DNA of 54,616 bases from Gemmataceae bacterium (GTDB lineage Bacteria > Planctomycetota > Planctomycetia > Gemmatales > Gemmataceae), in contig JADLBT010000179.1 of assembly GCA_020847555.1 (NCBI GenBank), positions 1 through 54,616 on the forward strand. The letters are read 5' to 3'. This document shows positions 26,423 to 34,760 of the stretch, piece after piece (within the stretch, counting starts at the first letter, position 1; each line of letters opens with the position of its first letter). A program made the translations under genes and the position numbers. Below the pieces are notes generated by a model, which saw only the letters and a program-made list of their open reading frames with translations, ran no database searches and was not told the DNA's origin.

Positions 26423-28846
26423 TCACTTCAGCTCGATGTCGATGCGGCGGATGCGGCCGGTAAAACGGCTCGGCGGGCCGGGCCGGTACGCCTCCGTCAC
26501 CGGCGTGCCGTCGTCCATGCCCACGTCGGCCCCGTCCTCGGCCGAGTACATAAAGGGGACAGTTCGTTCGAGCCGTCCCTCGGCGACCTTCTGGTCGTTG
26601 ACGTGGAGCGTGACCTTGCCGCCCGTGCCGGGCTTCGCGCTGTCGGCCGCGAACGCGAACCGGATGGTCGCCTTCCCAGCCGGCACCGCGCCCCTGGAGG
26701 TAATGGTGGTGCGGTCGATGCCGAACCAGTTGTAGGCGTAGGACAACCTGCCGTCCTTCAGGTAGAGGCTCCAGCCGGCAAAGCGGCCGCCCTGGGCGAG
26801 AAGCACGCCCCTGGCGTCCGCGGGCACCTCGACCTGGGCGGTGATGGTGTGCGAGGCGTTTTTCACGTTGAGGAAGGCATTCTCCATCATGCCGGTCATG
26901 CCCTCAAAGACCGTGAGCTTCTTGCGTCCGAACATCAGGTCCGGTCGGCCGGCGAGGACCGGGTTGAAACGCTCCACGCGCCGATCGTCCAGCGGCAGCA
27001 CGTTGTACTTCTTCGCCTCGACCAGGAAGAGCGCCTGCAGTTCCTTGAGCTTCTGCGGGTGCCGGGCGGCCAGGTCGTCAGCCTGGCTGAAGTCCTTCGC
27101 GACGTGGTAAAGTTCCCAGCGATCCTCCGCGAACTTCGGCAGCTTTTGCGTCATGTCCCAGGGAATGCTGTGCTGGGCACACGCCGTCCAACCTTCGTGG
27201 TAGATTCCCCGGTTGCCGAACATCTCGAAGTACTGCGTCGTGCGGCGATCCTTCGCCCGGGCGTCAGCAAAGGAGTAGTTGATACTCACCCCCTCGATCG
27301 GTCGCTGCTTGAAGCCCTCCACCACGTCCGGTTGCGGCACGCCGATCGCTTCGAGCACGGTCGGGGCGATGTCGATGACGTGGTGGAACTGGGTGCGCAC
27401 CTCGTTCTTCGCCTTGATCCCCCGGGGCCAGTGGACGATCATGCCGGTGCGGGTGCCGCCGAAATGCGACGCCATCTGTTTGACCCACTGGAACGGCGTG
27501 TTGCCGGCGACAGCCCAGCCGACGGCGAAGTGGTTGTAGGTGGTGGGACCACCCAGTTCTGCCAGCCGCGCCAGCTGGCGTGCGACCGTTTCAAACTGCA
27601 CCAGGCCGTTCAGACCCAGCGTCTCATTGAGCGTGCCGATCAGCCCGCCCTCGGCGCTGGAGCCGTTGTCGCCCAGGATGTAGAAGAACAGGGTGTTCTC
27701 CATCACCTCCATCTCTTCCAGGGCCGCGATGAGCCGGCCGACCTCGTGGTCGGTGTGCTCGCCAAAGGCCGCGAACACTTCCATCTGGCGGGCGAACAGT
27801 TTCTTCTCGTCGGCCGAGAGCTTATCCCACGGCCGCACGCCCGGGGGCATCGGCGCCAGTCTGGTCCCCTTCGGGACGACGCCGAGCTTGATTTGCCGTT
27901 TCAGCGTGTCCTCGCGCAGTTTGTCCCAGCCGCCGTCGAACTTGCCCTTGTACCTGGCGATCCACTCGCTGGGGACGTGGTGGGGTGCGTGGGTCGCTCC
28001 GGGCGCGAAGTACATGAAAAACGGCCGTTCGGGCGTCAGCGACCGATGGGAGCGCGTCCATTCGATCGCCCTGGTGGTCATGTCGGTCGTGAAGTGATAT
28101 TTGGGGTCGTTCGGCGTTTCGACCCGGGTGACACCGTCGTAAATCAGAGGCGCCCACTGGTTGGTTTCCCCGCCGATGAAGCCGTAGAACTTATCGAACC
28201 CGGAACGGGTCGGCCAGCGGTCGAACGGGCCGGACGGGCTGACTTCCCAGGTCGGTGTTTCGTGATACTTGCCGAAGGCGCCGGTGATGTAGCCCCACAG
28301 CCGCAGCATCTCCGCCAGCGTCGCCACATTCTGCGGTCGGATGCCCGTGTTCCCCGGAAAGGCAGTGGCCAGTTCCATGACCGCGCCCGTGTTGCACGAG
28401 TGATGGTTGCGGCCGGTGAGCAACGCCATGCGTGTCGGCGAACACAGCGACGTGTTGTGGAAATGGTTGTACTTGATGCCGCTCTTCGCCAGCTTGTCGG
28501 CGTTGGGCATGCGGATCGGCCCACCGAAGGCGCTGGGGTGGCCGAAGCCCATGTCGTCGATCAGCACGATGACGATGTTGGGCGCCCCTCTGGGAGGTTT
28601 GACCTGAAAGCGCGGCGGCGCCTTGGCCTTGCGGGCGTCGATCGCCGTGATCGGCCTGTACGTCGGCTCGGGGACTGGCAGGACGCTGCCCTTACTCCTG
28701 TCCACTTCCTTGCCGCCCTGCGCCGCCGCCGCTTGCGCCCACGCCTGCTGCCCCGGCGAGCCGTGGAAGTGCGCGATCCCCGCGCCAGCCCCGAGCACGG
28801 CCCCCAGGGCAAGGTACAGGCTCCATTGCAAATGACGGACTTTCAC
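26423..28846 (-). CDS. Arylsulfatase (formylglycine sulfatase)
   Basis: An 807-residue exported sulfatase that hydrolyses sulfate esters. The N-terminus is a hydrophobic signal (about 8-26). The catalytic domain starts PNIVIVLIDDMGFG (metal-binding Asp97/Asp98), and the active-site signature is LCSPTRMALLTGR with Cys135, the residue that becomes formylglycine. Further metal-site and core segments are visible (GKYHETP, GDNGSS). After about residue 610 a beta-sandwich-like C-terminus follows (ADARGVLLAQGGRFAGWSLYLKDGRLSYAYNWFG). The overall layout resembles the Pseudomonas AtsA group of large sulfatases. The start is GTG at 28846 with AGGGGG upstream. Planctomycetes carry many sulfatases for algal polysaccharides; the substrate here is unknown. 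Confidence 0.96.
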   Translation of the reverse strand: MKVRHLQWSLYLALGAVLGAGAGIAHFHGSPGQQAWAQAAAAQGGKEVDRSKGSVLPVPEPTYRPITAIDARKAKAPPRFQVKPPRGAPNIVIVLIDDMGFGHPSAFGGPIRMPNADKLAKSGIKYNHFHNTSLCSPTRMALLTGRNHHSCNTGAVMELATAFPGNTGIRPQNVATLAEMLRLWGYITGAFGKYHETPTWEVSPSGPFDRWPTRSGFDKFYGFIGGETNQWAPLIYDGVTRVETPNDPKYHFTTDMTTRAIEWTRSHRSLTPERPFFMYFAPGATHAPHHVPSEWIARYKGKFDGGWDKLREDTLKRQIKLGVVPKGTRLAPMPPGVRPWDKLSADEKKLFARQMEVFAAFGEHTDHEVGRLIAALEEMEVMENTLFFYILGDNGSSAEGGLIGTLNETLGLNGLVQFETVARQLARLAELGGPTTYNHFAVGWAVAGNTPFQWVKQMASHFGGTRTGMIVHWPRGIKAKNEVRTQFHHVIDIAPTVLEAIGVPQPDVVEGFKQRPIEGVSINYSFADARAKDRRTTQYFEMFGNRGIYHEGWTACAQHSIPWDMTQKLPKFAEDRWELYHVAKDFSQADDLAARHPQKLKELQALFLVEAKKYNVLPLDDRRVERFNPVLAGRPDLMFGRKKLTVFEGMTGMMENAFLNVKNASHTITAQVEVPADARGVLLAQGGRFAGWSLYLKDGRLSYAYNWFGIDRTTITSRGAVPAGKATIRFAFAADSAKPGTGGKVTLHVNDQKVAEGRLERTVPFMYSAEDGADVGMDDGTPVTEAYRPGPPSRFTGRIRRIDIELK

Positions 28847-29268
28847 GATGGCTTTCCCCCTGAATACGGTACTGGACTCGGTCCGGCGTCATGGGTGGCA
28901 CGGTCCTCGGGCGTACAGGAAGCCGTCTTCGCGCACGTGCGCGCCCGAGCCACGTCCTGGTCCAGCTGCCCGCTACGATAACCGGGAGTTCAAGGCGCCT
29001 CAATCCAATTCGCCCTTCTTCTTCCGGTTCTCACGCTCACTCGGAGAGCGCTGCCCATCGCCGTGGCTCGGCGCGGCTGCCGTTTGTTCGCGAACATCTT
29101 ACAAGGAACCGCGGCCGCGCATCGGACCTTGAGCCAGGGGCGGAGGAATGAGAACGGGAGTAAGATGAGGACAACCCAGGCGAGGAAGGGCGGCAGGATC
29201 GGTCCTTGTCCGGCGTCGTCGCGGGGCCATAATAGCGGTTCAGGGATCGCCGCCAGGCGGAGCCAGCC
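28847..29268. other. Divergent intergenic region
   Basis: These 422 bp separate the arylsulfatase (minus) and the REC-PP2C regulator (plus). Short open frames exist on both strands, but their composition is not protein-like. I see no convincing promoter, hairpin or small gene. Confidence 0.5.
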
Positions 29269-30474
29269 ATGACTGCTCGCGAATCAACGCCGCGCCCGGC
29301 CCCGGGCGTGCGCCCGCTCTCCGTCCTGCTCGTCGATGATCAGGCGATCGTCGGCGCGTCGATCCGTCAGATGCTCGCGAGCGAGCCGGACATCACCCTC
29401 CACTTCTGCCAGGATCCGGCCCGGGCCATCGGCATGGCCAACGAGGTACGGCCGACCGTGATCCTTCAGGATCTGATCATGCCGGACATCGACGGCCTGG
29501 TCCTGGTCAAGTTCTTCCGCGCCAACGCGGCAACGCGCCAGACGCCCATGATCGTCCTGTCGAGCAAGGAGGAGCCGATCATCAAGGCGCAGGCGTTTGC
29601 CCTCGGCGCCAACGATTACCTCGTCAAACTGCCGGACAGGATCGAGCTGATCGCGCGTATCCGCTACCACTCGCGCAGCTACCTCAACCTGCTGGAGCGC
29701 AACGAGGCGTACCGCCAGCTTGCCGAGAGCCAGCAGCGCATGGCCGAGGAGATCGACCAGGCGGCGCGTTACGTCCGCAGCCTCCTGCCGCCGAAACTGG
29801 CCGGCGACGTGTCCATCGACTGGAAGTACGTCCCGTCCAGCGACCTCGCCGGCGACATGTTCGGCTACCACTGGCTCGACGCCGACCACCTGGTGATGTA
29901 CGTGCTGGATGTGTCCGGGCACGGCGTCGGCTCGTCGCTGCTGGCGGTGTCGGCGGCCAACATGCTGTCGGGCGGGTCGCTGCCGAACACCGACTTCCGC
30001 GACCCCGGGCAGGTACTCGGCCGCCTCAACGACGTCTTCCAGATGGACCGCCAAAACGGCAAGTATTTCACCATCTGGTACGGCGTCTTCCGCAAGCCCG
30101 ACCGCACGCTGCGCTACGGCAACGCCGGCCACCCGCCGGCGCTGCTGTACACCGGGCCGGACGCGGGGAGCGCCCCGTTGCAGCGCCTGGAGGCGCTCGA
30201 TCCGGTGATCGGCATGATGCCGCCCGAGGTGCCGTTTGAGTCGCGCTCCGTCCCTCTCGGCCCGTACACCCGCCTGCTCGTCTACAGCGACGGCGTCTTC
30301 GAGATCGAGAAGCCCGACGGGTCGATGTGGAAGCTTGGCGATTTCCTGGCGTTCATGACCACGTTCCCGCTCGACGCGAAGGATCTGCCCGAGCGCCTCT
30401 ACCTCGCGATTCGCGACCTGCGCGGCTCGGACACACTCGCCGACGACTTCTCGATCCTCGACGCCCGGCTGTGA
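29269..30474 (+). CDS. Response regulator with PP2C/SpoIIE phosphatase output (WspR-like receiver)
   Basis: A 401-residue protein. The receiver domain (about 15-135) has Asp23/Asp24, phospho-acceptor Asp68 (ILQDLIMPDIDG) and DYLVKLPD. The sequence HFCQDPARAIGMANEVRPTVILQDL and the following LVKLPDRIELIARIRYHSRSY strongly recall WspR. A short helical linker (140-165) follows. The output domain is an intact PP2C/SpoIIE phosphatase: AGDMFGY (Asp196), LDVSGHGVGSSLLA (Asp214), YGNAGHPPALLY and DDFSIL (395-400). WspR normally carries a GGDEF cyclase here. The gene sits 151 bp upstream of the Wsp operon, so it is probably phosphorylated by the CheA-like kinase. Its target, perhaps an anti-sigma-factor antagonist, is not in the window. 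Confidence 0.93.
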   Translation: MTARESTPRPAPGVRPLSVLLVDDQAIVGASIRQMLASEPDITLHFCQDPARAIGMANEVRPTVILQDLIMPDIDGLVLVKFFRANAATRQTPMIVLSSKEEPIIKAQAFALGANDYLVKLPDRIELIARIRYHSRSYLNLLERNEAYRQLAESQQRMAEEIDQAARYVRSLLPPKLAGDVSIDWKYVPSSDLAGDMFGYHWLDADHLVMYVLDVSGHGVGSSLLAVSAANMLSGGSLPNTDFRDPGQVLGRLNDVFQMDRQNGKYFTIWYGVFRKPDRTLRYGNAGHPPALLYTGPDAGSAPLQRLEALDPVIGMMPPEVPFESRSVPLGPYTRLLVYSDGVFEIEKPDGSMWKLGDFLAFMTTFPLDAKDLPERLYLAIRDLRGSDTLADDFSILDARL

Positions 30475-30624
30475 CCCTCGTCCGCCGGGTGGGGATGTAG
30501 CGACTATTATGGAAAGAGATTGGGCTGCGCACCGGCTACGGTCGGCCCGCGCTGTAGCGTCTGACCGGCCGGGTGGCTTATACTGGCTGAGATGAGAGTC
30601 GGGCCTGAAGGGGAGGAGGCGGCC

Positions 30625-32271
30625 TTGCAACGCTTCAAAGACGTGTCGATTCGCACCAAGTTGTACGCGAAAGTGGTGGTCGTCGCCGTCGGCCTGTTCA
30701 CGATTCTGGCCCTGGCTCTGTGGCTGCTCTCGACGTACCAGATCGGCGGGCCGGTGTACAAGCAAGTCCTCCGCGCACGCGAACTCGCCCCGGAGCTGAC
30801 GCCGTCCGTGCTCGCGATCGCCCGCCCATATTTGCTCATCCAGGCGGTCTCGGATTCGAGCAACCCCGAGGAAGTCAGGAAGGTGAGCGGCGAGCTGCGG
30901 ACGTTCGAGCAGGAGTATCGCCGCCGGTTCGAGTACTGGAAGAAAGACCTGCCCGACGGCCCGATCCGGCAGGCACTGGAACAGGACGTAGATCCGCCGG
31001 CGCAGGAGGTGTTTCGGGCGGCCCGCGATGAGCTGCTGCCGCTGGCCGGGGGCAAGGACACGACGGCGGCGCAAAAGGTCTTCCAGGAGAAGATCGTACC
31101 CCGCTACCAGGAACACATGAAGGCTGTCACCCACGCGCTGGATTTGATCAACAAGGACACGGCGGTCCAGGAGGCCGAGGCACGCGCGAACACCGTCTTC
31201 TGGCAGCGGGTGATGTGGGTCGTCGGCGTCGTGGTATTCGTCGGCGCCGTCACGATGAATGTGCTCATCGCCCGGGCGATCCTCAACCCAACGCGGCTCC
31301 TCACCGGCCGCGTCAGTGAGATGGCCAGCGGCGCCGGCGACCTGACGGTCCGCGTCGCGGTCGATTCACGCGACGAGTTCGGCCAGCTCGCCGACAGCAT
31401 CAACGCGCTGATCGCCCGGCTCCAGTCGATGGTGGGCAAGATCCGCCAGTCGAGCCTGGAACTGCTTTCGACCGCCTCTGAGATCGCGGCGACGGCCCGG
31501 CAGCAGGAGGGCACGGCCCAGGGGCTGTCGGCCTCGACGACCGAGGTGGCGGCGGCGGTGCGCGAAATCTCCGCGACCAGCCAGGAGCTGGCGCGGACAA
31601 TGGAGCAGGTGTACGGCAACGCCAGCCAGGCGGCGGACCTCGCCACCAGCGGTCGCGCCCAGCTCGGCGGCATGGAAGGCGTCATGCAGCAACTGGTCCA
31701 CTCGACGGCGTCGATCTCCGGCAAGCTGGCAACGATCCGCGAGAAGGCCGACAACATCAACGTCGTCGTGACGACGATCACGAAGGTCGCCGACCAGACG
31801 AACCTGCTGTCGATCAACGCCGCCATCGAGGCCGAGAAGGCGGGCGAGTACGGCCGCGGGTTCCTCGTCGTGGCGCGCGAGATCCGCCGCCTGGCCGACC
31901 AGACGGCGGTGGCGACGCTCGACATCGAGAACATCGTCCGGTTGATGCAGGAGGCGGTCACGGCCGGCGTGATGCAGATGGACAAGTTCGCCGACGAGGT
32001 GCGCGGCGGCGTCGGCCGGATCGGCGAGATCAACGTCAAGACGGGACAGATCATCGAGCAGGTGCAGGGGCTGAGCGGGCGCTTCCAGGCGGTCAACGAG
32101 GGAATGCGCAACCAGTCCACGGGCGCGAGCCAGATCAGCGAGGCGATGGCGCAGATCACGACCGGGACGCAGCAGACGCAGGCGGCGCTGGAGGAGTTCA
32201 ACCGCGCGACCGGCCATCTGCGTGCCGCCGTCGAAACGCTCAACCAGGAGATCGGCGCATTCCGCGTTTGA
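30625..32271 (+). CDS. wspA: Methyl-accepting chemotaxis protein, WspA-like
   Basis: A 548-residue membrane receptor: TM1 ([20 protein letters not shown]), a periplasmic helical sensor of about 150 residues, TM2 ([20 protein letters not shown]), a HAMP domain and a long cytoplasmic coiled coil with the conserved tip [47 protein letters not shown] region. Methylatable Gln/Glu-rich helices flank the tip. I chose TTG at 30625 because GGGAGGAGG (30611-30619) lies just before it; an ATG at 30592 has no ribosome binding site, and a TATACT box (30579-30584) would place the transcript start near it. Like WspA it probably senses surface contact or envelope stress, which is inference from family. It is the first gene of the wspA-F order. 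Confidence 0.93.
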   Translation: MQRFKDVSIRTKLYAKVVVVAVGLFTILALALWLLSTYQIGGPVYKQVLRARELAPELTPSVLAIARPYLLIQAVSDSSNPEEVRKVSGELRTFEQEYRRRFEYWKKDLPDGPIRQALEQDVDPPAQEVFRAARDELLPLAGGKDTTAAQKVFQEKIVPRYQEHMKAVTHALDLINKDTAVQEAEARANTVFWQRVMWVVGVVVFVGAVTMNVLIARAILNPTRLLTGRVSEMASGAGDLTVRVAVDSRDEFGQLADSINALIARLQSMVGKIRQSSLELLSTASEIAATARQQEGTAQGLSASTTEVAAAVREISATSQELARTMEQVYGNASQAADLATSGRAQLGGMEGVMQQLVHSTASISGKLATIREKADNINVVVTTITKVADQTNLLSINAAIEAEKAGEYGRGFLVVAREIRRLADQTAVATLDIENIVRLMQEAVTAGVMQMDKFADEVRGGVGRIGEINVKTGQIIEQVQGLSGRFQAVNEGMRNQSTGASQISEAMAQITTGTQQTQAALEEFNRATGHLRAAVETLNQEIGAFRV

Positions 32272-32290
32272 GCCGAGAGGCGGGCCAGCC

Positions 32291-32770
32291 ATGCGAGTGT
32301 TGACGTTCCAGGTCGGGCCGGACCGGCTGGTGCTGCCGCTGGCGTCGGTCGTCGAGGTGGTGCCGCGCGTGCGCCTGCACCGGCCGGCGGGCGCGCCGGC
32401 GTGGTTGGCGGGGTTGTTCCTGCACCGCGGCCGCGCCGTGCCGGTGGTCGATCTGTTCGCGCTGGCCGGCGCCGGCGAGTGCCCCGCCGCTCTCAGCAGC
32501 CGCATCATCCTCGTGGCCGCCCCCGCCGGAGAGACGGCGGACCTGCTGGGCCTGCTGGCCGCCCAGGTCGCCGATGTCCGCGAGTTGCCCGCCGACGCCT
32601 CCCGCCTGCCCTCGCTCTGCACGCCGGGGCAGCCCAACTTCGGCCTGCTGACCGTCGCGGACGGGGAAGTGTTCCGCCTGATGGACATCAACCAGCTGCT
32701 ACCCGAGGCCGGCCGCAGGCAGCTGCGCGCGCTCACCGCGGAGGAGTCCGCATGCCCCCCGACCCCGTGA
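32291..32770 (+). CDS. wspB: CheW-like coupling protein, WspB-like
   Basis: A 159-residue single CheW domain (MRVLTFQVGPDRLVLPLASVVEVVPRVRLHRPAGAPAWLAGLFLHRGRAVPVVDL...). CheW links receptors to the CheA kinase. The position between the MCP and the CheR-TPR gene is that of wspB. The gene starts 19 bp after the receptor gene and its end overlaps the cheR-like gene by 19 bp, so the two are tightly co-translated. Confidence 0.92.
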   Translation: MRVLTFQVGPDRLVLPLASVVEVVPRVRLHRPAGAPAWLAGLFLHRGRAVPVVDLFALAGAGECPAALSSRIILVAAPAGETADLLGLLAAQVADVRELPADASRLPSLCTPGQPNFGLLTVADGEVFRLMDINQLLPEAGRRQLRALTAEESACPPTP

Positions 32771-34032
32771 TCGCCCTGCTGCAACAACGCCTCGGCCTGG
32801 CCCCGGAAACGGTCGGCCCCAAGGCGCTCCGCGCCGCCGTCCACGACCGGATGACGCTGCTCGGCCTCGACGCGCTCGAGGTCTACGCGCTGCGGCTGGA
32901 GAGCGACCCGCAGGAGTTCCTGGCGCTGGTCGAGGAGGTCGTCGTCCCGGAGAGCTGGTTTTTCCGCGGCGCGGAACTGTTCGGCTTCATCGCGAGCCAC
33001 GTCCTCGCGCGGCGCCGCGGTGCGAGCGTGCCGTTTCGCCTGCTCAGCGCCCCTTGCGGCGCCGGGCAGGAGCCGTACTCGCTGGCAATCGCGCTGACCG
33101 AGGCGGGCTTGCCGGCGCCGGCCTGGTCGATCGATGCCGTCGATATCAGTCCGCGGAACCTGCGTCAGGCGCGACATGCAATCTACGGCGCGCTCGCCTT
33201 CCGCGAGATGAGCCCGGCGCTGCACGCCCGCTATTTCCGGGAGGGGCCGGAAGGGACCGCCCTGTGCGAGTCGATCCGCAGTGCGCCGCGGTTCCGGCAG
33301 GGCAATCTGCTCGACCCGCTGCTGCTCCAGGGCGAGCCGCCGTTCGACCTGATCCTGTGCCGCAACGTGCTGATTTATTTGCACGACGCGGCGCGGCGGC
33401 AGGTGCTGGCGACGCTGAAACGGCTCCTCGCGCCGGGCGGTCTGGTCGCCACCGGCACGGCGGAAAGCCTGCCGGCGCTGGACCCGGAGTTCGTCCCGGC
33501 GGGATCGGCGTTCGTCTACCGCCGCGCCACGGAACCGGCGCCCACAGTGACGCTGTCCTGGCCTTCGTTCACCAACCCGGCGCCGACGCCAAACCCCTCC
33601 CTCCGGCCCCCTCCCCTTGCAGGGGAGGGGGAGAAGAAGGGATCGAGCGCTCCCACCGCCGCTCTTGTTCCCCCTCCTCTTGCAGGAGAGGGGGCCGGGG
33701 GGAGAGATTCTGACATGCCGATTTCGCTGCTGGCGCGGGCGCGGCGACACGCCGACGACGGCCGGCTCGCGGCCGCCCTGGAAGATTGCTCGACGCACCT
33801 GGAGCGCGCCGGGCCGTCGGCGGACACGCTGAGCCTGCTGGGCATCCTGCGTCAGTCGGCAGGGGACTGGGCGGAGGCGGCGCGCTGTTTCCAGAAGGCG
33901 CTGTACCTTGATCCCGAACACGAGGAAGCCCTGGTTCACCTGCTGCTGCTGTACGAGTCTGGAGGCGACGCGGGCCAGGCGGACCGGCTGCGGCAGCGCC
34001 TCAAACGCCTGCGGCGGGAGGCCGAGTCATGA
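32752..34032 (+). CDS. wspC: CheR methyltransferase with TPR domain, WspC-like
   Basis: A 426-residue protein that methylates receptor glutamates using S-adenosylmethionine. The CheR N-terminal helical domain (1-60) is followed by VVPESWFFRGAELF, the SAM loop LLSAPCGAGQEPYSLAIAL, the acidic DAVDISPRNLRQAR and FDLILCRNVLIYL. The C-terminal TPR domain (about 325-426, with GDWAEAARCFQKALYLDPEHEEAL) is typical of WspC. Between them lies a linker (about 280-320) encoded by two in-frame palindromic repeats, each giving PPPLAGEG. GGAGGAG precedes the ATG at 32752, which lies inside the end of wspB; the stop overlaps the next gene as ATGA. Confidence 0.94.
   Translation: MPPDPVIALLQQRLGLAPETVGPKALRAAVHDRMTLLGLDALEVYALRLESDPQEFLALVEEVVVPESWFFRGAELFGFIASHVLARRRGASVPFRLLSAPCGAGQEPYSLAIALTEAGLPAPAWSIDAVDISPRNLRQARHAIYGALAFREMSPALHARYFREGPEGTALCESIRSAPRFRQGNLLDPLLLQGEPPFDLILCRNVLIYLHDAARRQVLATLKRLLAPGGLVATGTAESLPALDPEFVPAGSAFVYRRATEPAPTVTLSWPSFTNPAPTPNPSLRPPPLAGEGEKKGSSAPTAALVPPPLAGEGAGGRDSDMPISLLARARRHADDGRLAAALEDCSTHLERAGPSADTLSLLGILRQSAGDWAEAARCFQKALYLDPEHEEALVHLLLLYESGGDAGQADRLRQRLKRLRREAES
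33595..33712. repeat. Two tandem family A palindromes in frame inside wspC
   Basis: The first hairpin is perfect: CCCCCTCCCCT (33607-33617) and AGGGGAGGGGG (33621-33631). The second, near 33670-33694, is imperfect. Both contain TTGCAG at the loop and both translate to PPPLAGEG, so they are duplicates of one element inserted in the same frame. Confidence 0.8.
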
Positions 34033-34760
34033 GAGAATTGACCACCGTCCCGTCCCTGAACGGCGATTGCTGGAACCGCATCGGCCTGCGCGGCGACCGC
34101 TCCTGCCCCGAACTGGAGACGGTCGGCCACTGCCACAACTGCCCGGTGTTCGCCCGCACCGGCCGGCAGTTCCTCAACGGCGCGTCGCCGCCGGGCTACC
34201 TGGAAGAGTGGACCGCGCGACTGGCGGCGCCGCCGGAAAAGGTCGCGGCCGACCTGCTCGGTGTGCTGACGTTCCGCCTGGGCGAGGAATGGCTCAGTCT
34301 GCCGGTGCAGGCTCTGGTCGAGGTGGCGCCGCCGCGGCCGGTCCACCGCCTCCCGCACCGCCGCGGCCTGCTCGCCGGCCTGGTGAACATCCGCGGCGAG
34401 CTGCATCTGTGCGTCCACCTCGACCACCTGCTCGGCATCCACGGCACGGCCCCTCCCGCCTCCCCCCTACCAGGGGGAAGGGGTTCTCTTGCCCCCCTCC
34501 TCCCTGGTGGAGGAGGGGTTGGGGGTGGGGGGAGCGACCGCCTGCTGGTGACGGCGTGGGGCGGGCAGCACTGGGTGTTCCCGGTCGATGAGGTCGATCA
34601 GGTGCGGCGGCTCGCGCGCGCCGAGTTGACTGCCACACCGCCGACCGTGGCGCTGGCCGCCGGCCGGCTGACGGCAGGCGTCTTCCGCGATCGCGAGCGT
34701 AGCATCGGCCTGCTCGACGCCGAGCGTCTGTTCCCGAGTTTGCAGGACAAGATCCGATGA
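34029..34760 (+). CDS. wspD: CheW-like coupling protein with cysteine-rich N-terminus, WspD-like
   Basis: A 243-residue protein. The N-terminus CWNRIGLRGDRSCPELETVGHCHNCPVF carries four cysteines (C, C, CxxC), a feature I associate with WspD; it may bind a metal. The CheW domain follows (VLTFRLGEEWLSLPVQALVEVAPPRPVHRLPHR...LVNIRGELHLCVHL). Residues about 139-170 (PPASPLPGGRG...LLPGGGG) are encoded by an in-frame palindromic repeat inserted in the CheW fold. It overlaps both neighbours by 4 bp (ATGA), so translation is coupled. Confidence 0.92.
   Translation: MRELTTVPSLNGDCWNRIGLRGDRSCPELETVGHCHNCPVFARTGRQFLNGASPPGYLEEWTARLAAPPEKVAADLLGVLTFRLGEEWLSLPVQALVEVAPPRPVHRLPHRRGLLAGLVNIRGELHLCVHLDHLLGIHGTAPPASPLPGGRGSLAPLLPGGGGVGGGGSDRLLVTAWGGQHWVFPVDEVDQVRRLARAELTATPPTVALAAGRLTAGVFRDRERSIGLLDAERLFPSLQDKIR
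34449..34533. repeat. Family A palindrome in frame inside wspD
   Basis: The core arms CCCCTCCTCC (34494-34503) and GGAGGAGGGG (34509-34518) are perfect with a CTGGT loop. A second C-rich/G-rich unit (CCCCCTACCAGGGGG-like) lies at 34462-34476. The insert stays in frame. Confidence 0.75.

Noticed and set aside
29063..29272. Small open frame just upstream of the REC-PP2C gene
   Set aside because: Basic, non-conserved composition and no membrane, signal or domain pattern.
33595..34533. Clustered GC-rich repeats in wspC and wspD as a possible CRISPR array
   Set aside because: The units are hairpins of irregular spacing inside coding frames, with no constant repeat-spacer pattern and no cas genes.
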